From: Azadirachta indica
Taxonomy: Eukaryota > Streptophyta > Magnoliopsida > Sapindales > Meliaceae
Assembly: GCA_022749755.1 (NCBI GenBank)
Contig: CM040451.1
Location: 7,887,871 to 7,951,870 of the forward strand
DNA length: 64,000 bases
Reading direction: 5' to 3'
Each line of letters begins with the position of its first letter. Position 1 is the stretch's first letter. Below, one piece after another: positions 12,460-24,700 of the stretch. A program made the translations under genes and the position numbers. The notes under the pieces are model-generated. The model made no database searches. It worked only from the letters and a program-made list of their open reading frames with translations, and was not told where the DNA came from.

Positions 12460-12720
12460 AGACACTTATGAATAAGTAATTTAAAAATAAGATTTATGAA
12501 TGATTTGAGTAGTTCTCTTAATAACATATTATTCATTGGCTATAATAAAATTTAAATTATTATATAATCTAAAAAACAATTCAAATTCGCCCTTACTCTA
12601 GTTAAGATATATTTACTAAACTCAATTATTAACTACTTATAATATTATAGTTGTGAATAGGAAAAATTACCAATACCCTCCTAGATGCTCACTTGACTTG
12701 TTTCTCCTTAGATCAAAATA
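12460..12720. repeat. Dispersed repeat shared with 61180-61440
   Basis: Shares the run ending ATTCGCCCTTACT(C/A)TAGTT, then ACTAAACTCA(A/G)TTATTAACT, then GAATAGGAAAAAT(T/C)ACCA(A/T)T with 61180-61440 in the same orientation. The flanks differ. No coding potential. Family unknown. Confidence 0.6.
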
Positions 12721-13960
12721 TTGAAACACTCCTTTCTGATTAGAAACATTTTGTTAAATTAATAAAATTATATTAACTCTTACAAATGTGTAATAAGATA
12801 AAATTCTGTCGCTGTCTCACACACACACATAATTTTATAATGAAAATTTTCTTTGTTATAAAATATGTTACATATTTTTCAATAGCATAATATTGCCACA
12901 CACATAATTTTTTATCATATATCCTATGATCAAGTACTCAAAAAGAAATTAATGTCAAAAAATTGAAATTAAATAATTGTAAAAATGAATGCGTGATAAA
13001 TAAATTGAACACGGAGATTAAATAAAATATTGAACTAAAATATAAACATTGAATAACAATAAATATTTTGGAAATTGAATATTAACATCGCTAGAAAACT
13101 GGTCATAGATGATAATAATATCTGTCAAGGACAGCAATTCGTGACGATAATGTTTATCTATCAACTAAAGTACATTCATGCTTTAAAGTAATGAAAAAGC
13201 CTATCATCCAAGAAACAAAATTTTACTATTTATAATTAATAAAAAAAAATTTACACTATTTGTACCATTAATTTTACTATTTATAATTAATAAAAACCAA
13301 AATTGTTAATAAGCTCCATGTAAAAAATGTCTTCAGTCAAAGGTCGGGGAGAAAATAAATCAATGAAGCAAACATATGTGACGAGAATGGAGCATACTTT
13401 ATTGTGTGATCTTTGCCCCCAAATATTATAACAGTGTTTTGAGGATGGAAATCCAAATCATTTATATGCTTGTGTAGCCAAAGCAGTAGTTAATAAGAGT
13501 CTTTAAGAAATTCCAATTACCTACACATTTTCAGACTCCAAGACACAATGCAGATAATTTAAGAAGACATCGTCTAGTTATGCAGCCTGTCATCCAAAAA
13601 ACAAGTAACTATTAGATGCACCTTAGTTATTAAAAAAGTACAATGAAACTTCCAAACTCGGTAGTGAACGGAGAAAATAATTGAACATGCTGGGTTTGAA
13701 AGTAGCTTCTATATCAACTACATGAATTGAATACCCTGAGTCAAACTTAGGAATGTTTAATAGACGATAAAAGACCTGACTTTGGGTGAACGTCATAAGA
13801 TTTTCAATTGGGCAATCAGAAAAAAAAAAAAAAAAAAAGACCTCAATAATCTGAAGACTAGATTAGATACTTGTCCTTGATGCAAACTACTAGTAGGTAT
13901 ACAAAAGCAAGGGCTAACAGTCTTCTCTCCTCCATTTGTAAAATGCGTGTTGTCTAGGAC
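12721..13960. other. Intergenic, no gene seen
   Basis: AT-rich with short direct repeats (ATTTTACTATTTATAATTAATAAAAA occurs twice between 13220 and 13300, within a longer match) and an A-run at 13819-13838. If the doubtful minus-strand gene at 13967-15540 is real, the less AT-rich part from 13320 to 13966 could be its 3' UTR. Confidence 0.3.
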
Positions 13961-13966
13961 CTTGCT

Positions 13967-15195
13967 TCAGCATCTTTCTGGTCTCAACAAATTACGTAGC
14001 TGTCCTACAATATCCTGAAAATTATAAAAAGAAACAGAGTATTCTCGTAGGTCTAACAAGCATTTTATCGAACAACTAGCGTGCATTATCTCACAACCAG
14101 CTTCGACCTCAAAACAAGTAGTAAATTCATAGCTCAGTACAAGTCATTCAAGATGGTATTTTAATGGGGGTCTAGTTTTGTTATCAGAAAAGGAATTATA
14201 ACATGTGTCTTTGCTTTGTCTTACTTTTAATATACAATACTATTATTTTTAAAAGAAGAAAACAAACTGACTATAAAATTTTCAATCAAATTTAAAAATA
14301 ATCCCAATATTTGACTATTTTTTATAATTTATAGTAAGACCGTGGGAGGGCAAACAAATCGAAAATGGTCCGCGTAATATCAAGCATGAAATCAACTAAA
14401 ACAAATGGCATCTAGCTGTAATATATCATGATGATCTAGCCAGGAAAAAATTAAAGTAAAAAATTATGTATTGAAAGATTTGGAATTTCTGCAAATAAGT
14501 TAACATGTAGGAAGTTTCTCATATAATCATAAATCTTAAAACAAAAAAAAAAATTATAATTCAACAGCATCAATCACATCCTAACAGTCTGCAGCCAAAG
14601 AAGAATACGTATTATTATTAATTAGATGGTGTAATCATACATGTGGCGCCCTCAGAATGAGCCCCCCAACTCATATTAGAAACGTTGCTCTAGAACCTCA
14701 TCTAAACAAACAAACAAACAAAACAATAATTATTTTAATATTTCATTATGAAAACTAGCAATACAAGAAATGAAGGATGGCCAAAAGTTAAAAAAAAGGG
14801 ATAATAAATAAATACAAACCACCCAGTCGTATTAAAAGGTTCTCAAACATTGAAAACTATCAACCAAATGTTTTCATTAAAAAAAATAGTACTAACAGTG
14901 ACATGCCAACCCAACAAAATAGCAACAACAAAATAGCAGCAGTAAACTAACTAACCAGCAGAAATAAACAACGTCTTTCTAAACAGAAGCAGAAAAATCT
15001 AACTCTCTCAGTACTAACAGACTGATATGCTCATTCCAAGATTTACAATTACAAAATGATAACAATTTCATTCTTAATTATCGAGAAAAATAAACAGGAA
15101 ATTATATAAATATATGCTAAAAAAGAGCTTTTTTTTATAAAAGAAAAAAAAAAGAAATAAAGGACAGACCTTGCCAATTGAATTTAGAAATACAC

Positions 15196-15240
<45 letters not shown>

Positions 15241-15540
15241 AGAAATGAGAAGAAAATTCGAAGACTATAGTTTACGTGAGTTGGCCTAAAATTGAAAGAA
15301 TTAGTTGTGCATGTTAATGAATAAAACGTTTTTATCTAAAATTAAAAATCTTTAATTTTTTATTTTTTAAAAAAAAAAATAAAATACATTATGAAGGAGA
15401 AAACAAGAAAAAAAATAAAAAGAGAGAAAATCTAGGAGCAATGGCGGAGTAACTAACCGTGATTCTAAACGGCAGCTTGGACAGCATAGCCTCAGAGCAA
15501 GAGACGGTGGACGAAAGCAGAGCCGAGATGGTCGAAGGTG
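13967..15540 (-). other. Possible small spliced gene, exon candidates only
   Basis: Three pieces on the minus strand look like exons. (1) 15458-15540 ends at a GT donor (ACG|GTTAGT) and contains an ATG at 15487 followed by LSKLPFRIT. (2) 15170-15194 lies between AG and GT (GGCAAG|GTCTGT). (3) 13967-14014 follows a good acceptor (TTTTCAG) and reads DIVGQLRNLLRPERC then stop. Exons 2 and 3 join in phase as FLNSIGK-DIVGQL, but no single start-to-stop frame through exon 1 works for me. It may be a small unknown protein gene, a non-coding transcript, or chance. I do not recognise the protein. A transcript read would decide it. Confidence 0.25.
15195..15240. repeat. Compound microsatellite (AT)n then (GTAT)n
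   Basis: Alternating TA run followed by seven to eight units of GTAT. It lies beside a candidate splice acceptor of the doubtful gene. Confidence 0.95.
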
Positions 15541-15599
15541 TCCATTATACAGACCGTCTTTAAAGAAGAAATATCATTTAAATCAAAATCGGCGATTAT

Positions 15600-18500
15600 T
15601 GCTGGTGGTTCTAACAAATCTTAAAGAAGAAGAAGTGATCGGGACAATGATAACCGCAAGAATACTGGTATGATCAAGTAGTAGAGTGATAAATACAAAT
15701 ATTATCCTACGACGATTCAAATTTAAATTAACTATTGAGTGTTACAGTCTTAAAAGTGTAGTTTTATCTAAGCAATTTAGATTAGTTTAATTGTAAAAAA
15801 AAAAATAATAAACAAAATGAACTATCTAATTGCTAAATAACTAAAAGCAAATGCAACTAATTTAAGGAGTATTGATGAGTTAATGAAATATGTAAGGATA
15901 AAATATCTAGGGTCTTGATTTCACTTATCTTTTCTTATGTTTTCCTAAATTGGTGATTAAGAATGTGTTTTGATTTTATTTAATAATCATAAGATTATGA
16001 GTAAATTTGTTACATCTTCGGAGTATCAAACTAGTTACTACGTAAAAATTTCCAAATCTATATCCCTATCGTACGTGATTAATTAATGTTTTTTAAGTGT
16101 GTCTTATACTAATCACCTAGAGTTCAATTATCTCCCAATTCTTGTTTTTATCCTAAGTGATTATTAGATTATTTAGGTACTAATTTCATCCCGGAATCTT
16201 AGTAATACTAAATTGTGTTTACAGAATCCAATGAATAAACTAAACTTTCAGAGTTTTAATTTATTTATCTTGAATCATCCAATATGTCAATCAACAATTT
16301 AGAATCAACTATTGCAAGTAAACACAAGTAAAATCATTCCACATTAAAAGTATGCCAACTAGCTAAACATATTCAAGATAAGCTATATCAAGTCCCTAGA
16401 ATAAGAATTTTAGCCAACTTATCAACTGTGAACATCAAATTCATCAAGTAAATCATAATCCTTGAATTCAACAAATAATAATGCAAATAAAGTACAAGAT
16501 GAAAATGATAGAGGAAACTAGACAAAAGATGAGGGCTTCAACGATTATCCTTCAAATTTTCTTCCAAAGCCTTTAATTTGATTCAATCACCCTTTTTCTC
16601 TTTAGGATCCTACTCTTGTTCTTTATCTTCTCTCTTAAAAACTCAACTTTCCTTTCTTAGCTCTGGTGGCTATCTATCCCCAAAACATAAAAGCTAGTTT
16701 AGACCCAAATTAGGCCCTTCATACATGATCCTATGGCCAAAAATCAACAAAGATTGTCATTCTCCTTTCCAAATGGCGCGAAGGCACTGAGCTGAAGAAG
16801 CAAATGGTGCGGCCACGCCACATGGTTGCTGACAAGAGGCAGCATGCATGGCGTAGAATCGCCATGCATAGCCTCTTCCAAAACTTTGCAAAGCTTGAAC
16901 TTTCATCCCCACTTGGTTTATTTTGGTCCTTGATCTTCCTTTTGACTTCTCTGCATTTCTTTTTGGAGTTGAATTCATTTTGGATAACTGTTTTTCTAAT
17001 TTTTTTTTACAAGGTCACTCAAATTCATCAAATATTAACAAAACTTGAGGGTTTACAAAAGTAATTCAAGTCTTGAAGTAGTTAATAAGGGCGTACTTAT
17101 CATATACCCTAAACTCGAATGTTTGCCTCTCTCAAGCAAATCAAACCAAAAACAATAAAGATCACTAATGAAGAAAGCTTAGCCTAAGATAACCACAATG
17201 AGACAAAATAAACTTTGGAGCATACATTTAGTCAAAGCACAATCCAGCTTCATAGATTAAGCAAATACTTAAGTTAAGGAAACTTTCAAAATGCGAGGAT
17301 TTTAACTAGTATTTCAACTTGAGTATCAAATGTCACTCTACTTAAAGATTCCTTATCAAAAGCGTGTGAATTGCCACATACTTAATCATTCTTCAACTTG
17401 GATAAGATTATGCAAACAAATAAGCTCGATTAGACTCTTTAAGGAATTCCATAAAGTTGATTTTCATGTCACTCTCCATTAATGTAGTAGGACACCACAT
17501 CAAGGATCCTTAGAACTTAATTAAGCTTATAATGATAAGTTATGGTCAAGGTAGGAAAATGGATGTTTAAGTATGGTTTAAGGTCCCTAAACACATCAAC
17601 CATTCTAAAGTTTTATCTTTAACCCTTTTATTCTTTTCCATAATCATCAAATCTTCATAACTTCCTTTGCTTTCTCACCTAACTATTTACAAATCAAAGA
17701 TGCTTTTATGTACAAAGGATGCTTATATGATACCCCTAAATTTATTTATTTACATGCTTCTTTTTTTTTTTTCATGACTTTAGCCTCACTCTACCTTTTG
17801 ACGAAAGCTCTCTATACTTGCTTAGGCATAAGATCTCGATTACTCGGTAAGAGTTTGGCTTTAGCCCTCATGTTTCACTCATCCTCTTTTAGCTTGTTTA
17901 AATAGATAAGCCATAGAATGGCTAGAAATTTCAAGGTGCTAAATAAAAGGCATAAAAGTTTATTTCAATGCTAGTTACTGCGAGGGTGACAACAAAAGAA
18001 AGACATATTTAGGCTCAAAGAGCGTGAACTAAGGATTGACTAACTCTAGGTTTATCTTAAAAGGCTCAAACGGACCAGAATGGCTTGAATCATTTCCTAA
18101 TGGAGCATCTCTTAGTATTTCGCCTCAAATGGCAACCAAACAAGTTTTTGTGATGAAGCCCTACAAGCTTACTTAGTTCACATAAGCCTTCTCTAATTTC
18201 CAAACAATCAAGCAATTATGGCTAAGTGTTCAAAATTTTTTAGGAATGATCAAGTAGGAAAATTTTGAGTATTCTTGGTCATGGTCATATCATTGGCCTT
18301 TCATTTAATTTGACAAAAAGAAGCAAGCTCAATCAACAAAAATCGAATCAAGAAAACAAAGATATTCAATAAATAACAAGAAAGAGGAACTAAAATAAAC
18401 TAACATAAACAAAACTAAATGAAATTATACTAACCAAGAAAACAAATTCTAAGTCCCCATTGATTTAAAAACAAACATTGCCATCAATATTTGACCATAT

Positions 18501-20554
18501 ATACATGCAAAAGATAAAGAAAAGGGTTATACTTGGGAGGCAAAATGTAAAAATCTCGTCTCTCATTGTTCATTGTCACTCTTATTTCCTTGTGTAGGGA
18601 AAATTATTGAAATGGTGGAAGCTTCAAGTTAGGGTGCAAGCTTTCTAAATACGAAACAAAAGTATTGAAGCACTCCATTTAGTAGTGGTTCATCCTTGTT
18701 TGCTCTTGTCATATTTCATGAATTTCTTACCCTTGCTAGATGATTCATTATTGCATATCAGCGAGTGTCAATTGAGTGGGATCTTGTTGAGTTAAGATAG
18801 AAACTACCATCTAGTTCACTTTTGGTTAAAGAATAAGGGCATTGGCAAGCTTTGATAGGGGTTTCTTACGCGATATATTCTTGCATCACATGCTTCCTTG
18901 TATGCCGCTAGTATTGTATTAAATAAGCCCTTCCAAAGATGAGGTAATTGTTGGTACAACAATGGGATTTGCGTTTCTTGTCTATAATAAACCTTAAACC
19001 CCAATCAAATAAATGCACTAACCTTCCAATAGGTGAACTTGTTAATGGAGCAACTGTCAATAAGAGAATCTAGATCTAGTTGGTGCTCTTTTTTTTTCAA
19101 ATTTTACCCTTGCCTTCAAACATAAAGCAATAATTAGGCATTGAAAAATATGCCCCCTGGTTATCTTAGCTTCAATGGTCTTGATCAAGCTCCTATTAAT
19201 TACCCTTCCAACATCAATTTTGATCTCATCGCAAATACAATACAACAAGGCTACTCTCTTCATTGTAACCTCATGTTGGTTAGAGGTAAGCATAAGGTTT
19301 AATATATAAACTTATACCATGCCTTTGTGTATCTATTCAATGTGTTTTCTAGAAAAATAAGGGCTTTTTATTTCTTGCTACAGCCTTTTGCCCATTGTGT
19401 TCTAGAAATGCACAAGTCACAGATGAGTGTACTAAAACCAGCACAAGCTGTTTAACGTTTAATCAATATTAATCTAGCCATAACCTACCTTTAGAATTGT
19501 TATATTCTTTTGTATTGGTACTAGCACTAACTTGCTTCCACACACTGCTGACTCACAAATTAGGCTTTATGCTTTTGCTAAATATTGCAAGTATGGTAGC
19601 AGTGATAAAAAATCTCTTCAAAGAAGTCCAAGCCAATCTCATAAGTGTACAACATCACGACTCTCGGGCGACTAGATGAGACCTAAAGGATACAATGGGT
19701 CTTACTCTCTATAACTCAAAAAGAGTATGAAAACTCAATTTGGATCTAGAGCCAGAAGAATTAAAGCTTATTAGGAGCGATACAAAGCCTATTCAAGAGA
19801 TCAAGCAATCATAATTTGACACGCAAATTGGGTAAATTCATGTTTCAGTCTCATTTAAACTTCAGACCAAAAAAAAAAAAAAAAAAAAACACCACTTTCA
19901 TCTATTACAAATATTTATAGAAGTTAAACTTTACATACACACAAAAAGATTTGAAATTTGAACCTTAAATGATGAGGCGGAGATGGGTGAGCACTACTAA
20001 ATGTTCTTATTTATTTTGTATGGAATATAAAATATATTTCGATTTCAGCGACTCATTTGTTTTAATTTAGCACTGAAAAATTTGCAGTTATATTCCAATA
20101 AAATTAAGTTAAATTTTGTGTTTAATGCTTAATACAAATATCTAAATAGTTTCATTTAATTTAAAAAAATCCTAATAATAATTAAACTTTATTTAGTTTT
20201 TAATACATATAGTTTACAGATCATCTATGAAATTAGTCAAATGAAAAATTTATAATATATTAATAAATATTTATATTATTAATGTGTGAATTCAAATGTA
20301 TAAAATAATGATATTTATATTTTATTTTGTAGTTTGAATTTTCTTGGTCAAATGGCGAGGAGATGACTTGCTTAATTGATCTTCTATTATATTCTTTAAT
20401 AAAATAATAATCTGAAAAATAATTGAGAGCTTAGATTAATTCTGAATCCAGAGAAAGGATTGGAAAGTCAAATCATTATTTGTTTTCTTAATTACTCATT
20501 GTAAATATTATAGAACCCTTGAGCCTAATGACCCCTCACCCAAATAAACTAGAA
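15600..20554. other. Long gene-poor stretch, possible degraded retroelement
   Basis: No ORF in this 5 kb has recognisable motifs. The stretch 16500-19700 is less AT-rich than its surroundings and even in composition, as in the untranslated parts of large plant LTR elements. Short frames at 16804-17064, 17708-17905, 18816-19004 and 19057-19293 have no motif or start context that I trust. I see no LTR pair or primer-binding site. An A-run lies at about 19868-19889. 19900-20500 is plain AT-rich intergenic DNA. Confidence 0.3.
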
Positions 20555-22037
20555 ATGGTAACTTTGAGGCTTACAAAGCTTTCATTGCTCTCAATTCTTC
20601 CTCTTATCTATAACTTCATCGAGACCAACAGCAACTTCTGATAAACTCCATGGAGATTTTCTTCTCAGCCATTCTCAGCTTTCTCATCCGATTTCCCCAG
20701 CTATTTTTACTTTCCTAAACTCCTCGTATTCGTCTGTATTGCAAGCTTACATAGTTATATTCGAAACCTTCGTTTCAACACAACTTCAACTCTAAAACCT
20801 CTGCTTATTATAACTGCTTTGCATGAATTTCATATCCAAACTGCCATCATTTGTGCTCGTAAGCACGACCTGCAAATGAAAATCCGAAGTGAAGGACATA
20901 ACTACGAGGAAATATCTTACGTTTCCGAAGTCCCATTCTTCGTTCTGGACATGTTCCACCTTCTCTCCGCTCATGTTGACATAAAAAAAATGAGAGGTTC
21001 AGACTGGAGCAACCCTGGGGGAATTTTACTATCGCATGTCTGAAAAAAGCAAAACTCATTGCTTCCCGGAGGAGTTTGTCCTAAAATCGGCGTTGGTGAT
21101 CACTTTGGTGGCGGTAGCTGTGGCGATATGACGAGAAAATATGGGCTGACAGTCGATCATATGGTCGATGCAAAGCTTGTAGACGTAAATGGAAGACTTC
21201 TGAAAAAAAAAATCCGTGGGTGAAGATCTGTTTTGGGCCATCAGTGGAGGAGCAGCAGCAAGTTTCGGAGTTGTTCTTGCTTATAAATTCAATCTTGTTC
21301 CTATCGGGAAACAGTCACTATCTTCCGGGTTAGAAGAACACTGGAAGAAAATGCTACTGAGATTGTGCATCAAGGGCAACACGTTGTGGAAAGGCTGCCC
21401 TGAGAACTCTTCATTAGGCTCGGATTTGACGTTGTACACAGCACGCAAACTGAGAGAGAAGAATGTTAGAGCTATATTTATTTCCTCATTCCTTGCCGAT
21501 TCTCAGAAACTTACTTTCCATCAAGACTGAAAGCCTTCCTAAACTGGGTTTAGTTCAATCCGACTGACGTTTCTGAAGATAAAATCAGATTATGTCAAGA
21601 AGCCAATTCCGAAAGATGGCCTGGAATTTATATGGAAAAGGATGATTGAACTAGAGAGACCAACGATGGCTTTCAACCCATAGGCGGCAGAATGCATGGC
21701 TGAGATTCCATCGACGGCAGTTCCGTTCCCTCATACAGCTGGAAAGTTATGGAAGAGTCAGTACTCAGCAGATTGGAATGAACCAGGGGACGATGCAGCA
21801 AATCATTGTATAAATGCGACCAGGAAACTTTACAATTACACGTCATCTTTTGTCTCGAAGAATCCAAGAGAGGCATTTTCCAACTACATAGATCTAGATT
21901 TGGGTGTCAATCACAATGGGAAGGACAGCTATATCAAAGGAAAAGCTTATGGAATTAAATATTTCTTGGGTAATTTCAACAGATTGGTGAAGATTAAGAC
22001 CGAGGTTGATCCTGAAAACTTTTTCTGGAATGAATAA
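20555..22037 (+). pseudogene. Divergent BBE-like pseudogene D
   Basis: A full-span but broken FAD-linked oxidase gene. It begins ATGGTAACTTTGAGG at 20555 with a hydrophobic signal-peptide-like stretch ending in TNSNF and a TGA at 20639-20641. Readable blocks in order: 20819-21043 with S-E-G-H-N-Y-E-E (first FAD histidine kept); about 21060-21140 with G-G-V-C-P (second FAD cysteine kept); 21216-21530 with GEDLFWAI; 21696-22037 with NYIDLDLG and VDPENFFWNE, then a stop. Breaks include frameshifts near 20970-21060, an A-run expansion at 21203-21212, and a loss of roughly 35 codons near 21550. It is clearly more distant from genes A, B and C than they are from each other, so it belongs to another subgroup. 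Confidence 0.87.
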
Positions 22038-22889
22038 AGCATTCCAGTTCTTCCACAGATAATGAAGTAAAATAAATATCATGAAGTAATATTAATGTAT
22101 TTTATTAAATGTAATGACAAGAAAAAATATGTTCGATAATCTTATTTTCCAATAAAGCAAAAGTTTAGCTACTAGAGATTTGAGTAAAAATTTTCAGAAT
22201 CTCAAGGGAGATTAGTGAATTTTATTTGCTTAATTAACTCCGAATATCTGTCGTTGCGATTTCATCTTTCAGGTCAGCGCACAGTAATATAATTTATAAA
22301 TAATATATTTATTTATTATTATTTTATCATTAATATTTAAATATTTTAGTTTTATATTTAGAAAAAATGAACAGTTACAACATTCAGTAATTCAATTATT
22401 ATACTTTAAATATTTGTAAAGTAAGAATATTAATTAATCTCTTGTGCTTTTTGGATAGTAGTGTAAAAGTTAATCTCTTGTTGCAGGTTGTAAAAGTTAA
22501 TTCTGTTGGACCCACGGATTTTCTGGTGGGAGTTGGTTGGGTGGAGTCAAAATTAAGTAATTAAGAGAAAAAATATTTAAAAGGTAAGGTTAATTAATCA
22601 ATATTTTAAAAAATAATTAATAAATTAGTGGATAAATGAATAACTTTGTAAAGTTATAGAGGTCTAAAATTACATAAATTAATTTATCAGTCTAAATTAT
22701 AAATAATATAATACATATTTTTAAAAATTGTGGGACTTGGAGATTTCTTGTAATGGCTTCGCCTCTCGTGTTGCTTGCAGCCTGTTGCAAGTTTATTTGA
22801 TGGCTGTTGATGCTGCTCCAATTGGTGTACTTTATTTTATGTAGTTACAATTTTACTAAAATTTATTTCTTCTTTTCTCTTTTCTTTGA
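22038..22889. other. Intergenic DNA downstream of pseudogene D
   Basis: AT-rich, no gene. A short GC-richer patch at about 22500-22560 (GTTGGACCCACGG) and another at 22740-22830 show no coding signal. Confidence 0.4.
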
Positions 22890-23079
22890 TTAACGTATAG
22901 GCACATTTAATATTAATAGTTGAAATTGCATCTGATATATATATTAATTACTCATGTATTAATTATACATTAATTATATAATCAGATACAATCTCAACCA
23001 TTAAATGTACTTAAATTCAATGGTTTACATTTGATGTAAACAACTGTGTAAAAAAAAACGGGTCATTGATCTTACCCTT
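22890..23079. mobile_element. Foldback MITE 1 (partly eroded)
   Basis: The right end reads TGATCTTACCC. Internally it has an imperfect palindrome with ATTAATTATACATTAATTATA in the middle and TTTACATTTGATGTAAA in the right arm. The left terminus is eroded. Same family as the next two elements. Confidence 0.55.
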
Positions 23080-23090
23080 TTATATATGGA

Positions 23091-23328
23091 ATAGGATCAA
23101 GGGCTCCTTTTTTTCTACACAATTTTTTACATCAAATATAAATCGTTCAATATAATTATATCTAACGGTTGAAATTGAATTTAGCATGTGCATTAATTAT
23201 GAATGCATTAATTATACATTGATTATATAATCAGATATAATCTCAACTGTTAAATGTACTTAAATCTAACGGTTTACATTTGATGTAAAAAAATTATATA
23301 AAGAAAAAAGGCCCTGATCTTGTCCCTG
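23091..23328. mobile_element. Foldback MITE 2
   Basis: Ends AGGATCAAGGGC and GCCCTGATCTTGTCCCT form an inverted pair. TTTTTTACATCAAATATAAA on the left pairs with TTTACATTTGATGTAAAAAA on the right. About 238 bp, no coding capacity, sitting directly next to MITE 1. Confidence 0.7.
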
Positions 23329-23340
23329 TCCCTACATATA

Positions 23341-23373
<33 letters not shown>

Positions 23374-23374
<1 letters not shown>

Positions 23375-23597
23375 GGGTAAGATCAGCAGTCTATTTATTT
23401 TACATAAAAATCTTACATCAATCGTAAATCGTTAGATATTGACACATTCAACGGTTGAGATTGCATCTGACCACGTAATTAATGCATTCATAATTAATAC
23501 ATATATCAAATATAATTTCAACTGTTGGATGTGCCAATATCCAATGATTTACAATTAATATAAAATTTTATGTAAAAAAAAGGGACTATTGATCTTA
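23374..23597. mobile_element. Foldback MITE 3
   Basis: Ends AGGGTAAGATCA and TGATCTTA, with arms TTACATAAAAATCTTACATC and ATAAAATTTTATGTAA. Flanked by TA-rich sequence: a TA microsatellite at 23341-23373 and TATATATATA after 23597. This fits a TA target preference. Same family as MITEs 1 and 2. Confidence 0.65.
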
Positions 23598-24229
23598 TAT
23601 ATATATATTGTTTAATTGTAGAATCAATTTGTAGTACTTAATGTGTGTTTTAAAATAATTTGTTTATGATATACTTTAGAAAATAATTTGATATGACAGA
23701 AATCATTTTGATAAATTTTACTTTCGAAAGTGTCCTAAATTTTAAAAAAAATTTGTGTGCTTGGTAAATTTTATGGTTGAAATGTTGTAGTAATACTAAT
23801 TATCAAAATGTACATCGTGAGTAATAATGAATAAAAATTACTTTTCTATAACTATTTGTATGTGTATGTATGTGTGTGTGTATATACACACATACACACC
23901 ACGCTAAAATAATTCATAACAAAATTATAAATTTCAAAATCAAATTTTGAAAAAAATTTACCAAAACCTCTAAATGATTTTTCGTTATTTAAAATTATTT
24001 TTAGGGTTAGCTTGAAAATTATTAATATTATATGAGTTAAATTGAAAATTATCTCACCTCATTAATGGTAAAAAAAACTTATAGAAGTTTAGTCTTCTTG
24101 ACCAAAATAAATTAAATGTAAGTGGTGATTTTCAATAAAATTAGAGCTTTCGTATTTAATATGTGAAATATGCTAATTAAAGTGACATTTCTCAAAAACG
24201 TTAAGGATTAAAATAAAATTACCCTACTA
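23598..24229. other. Intergenic, no gene seen
   Basis: AT-rich. A short imperfect palindrome of GTGTGTATATACACAC type lies at about 23870-23896. Nothing coding. Confidence 0.4.
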
Positions 24230-24700
24230 ATTAACATAAGAGTAATATTATTATATTTTTTTTTTTTAATGATACCTATTAATTGAGGGTTTTTTTTAAT
24301 TAAAAAACAAAAATATAGAAATAAACGATATATACCACAATAACCTTTCCATTTTGAGATTCAAAAAATTGTCTAACTAGATATCTCCTATTCCACATAA
24401 TAAGTCAAGTTCCAATATTTTAGGCCTTCTATTGTCTCTCCTATATTTTGTTGTTAATTACTTTCTTCAACTATTTTAACCGTTCAAACTTTCAGCGCAT
24501 TCATATAAAGGATAATGATTTTTTTTATAAATATAAAAGACAAGAAAATAAACCCATAAAAAAAAAAAACTACTATAATTATTTCAAAATTACAAAATAA
24601 AAATTTTGCTTTGTTGATAAATACAAAACAAAGCTGATTAAACTATGCATGATAAATTATTAGTAGGGACCCTTTTTTACCAAGAACAACGTGTAAATGT
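24230..24700. repeat. 3' flank of gene A, homologous to the 3' flank of gene B
   Basis: Matches 48820-49265 in the same orientation (CACATAATAAGTCAAGTT, then TTTAACCGTTCAAAC / TTTAACTGTTCAAAC, then ATAAAAATTTTGCTTTGTTG). Genes A and B were therefore duplicated together with their downstream DNA. Confidence 0.8.
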
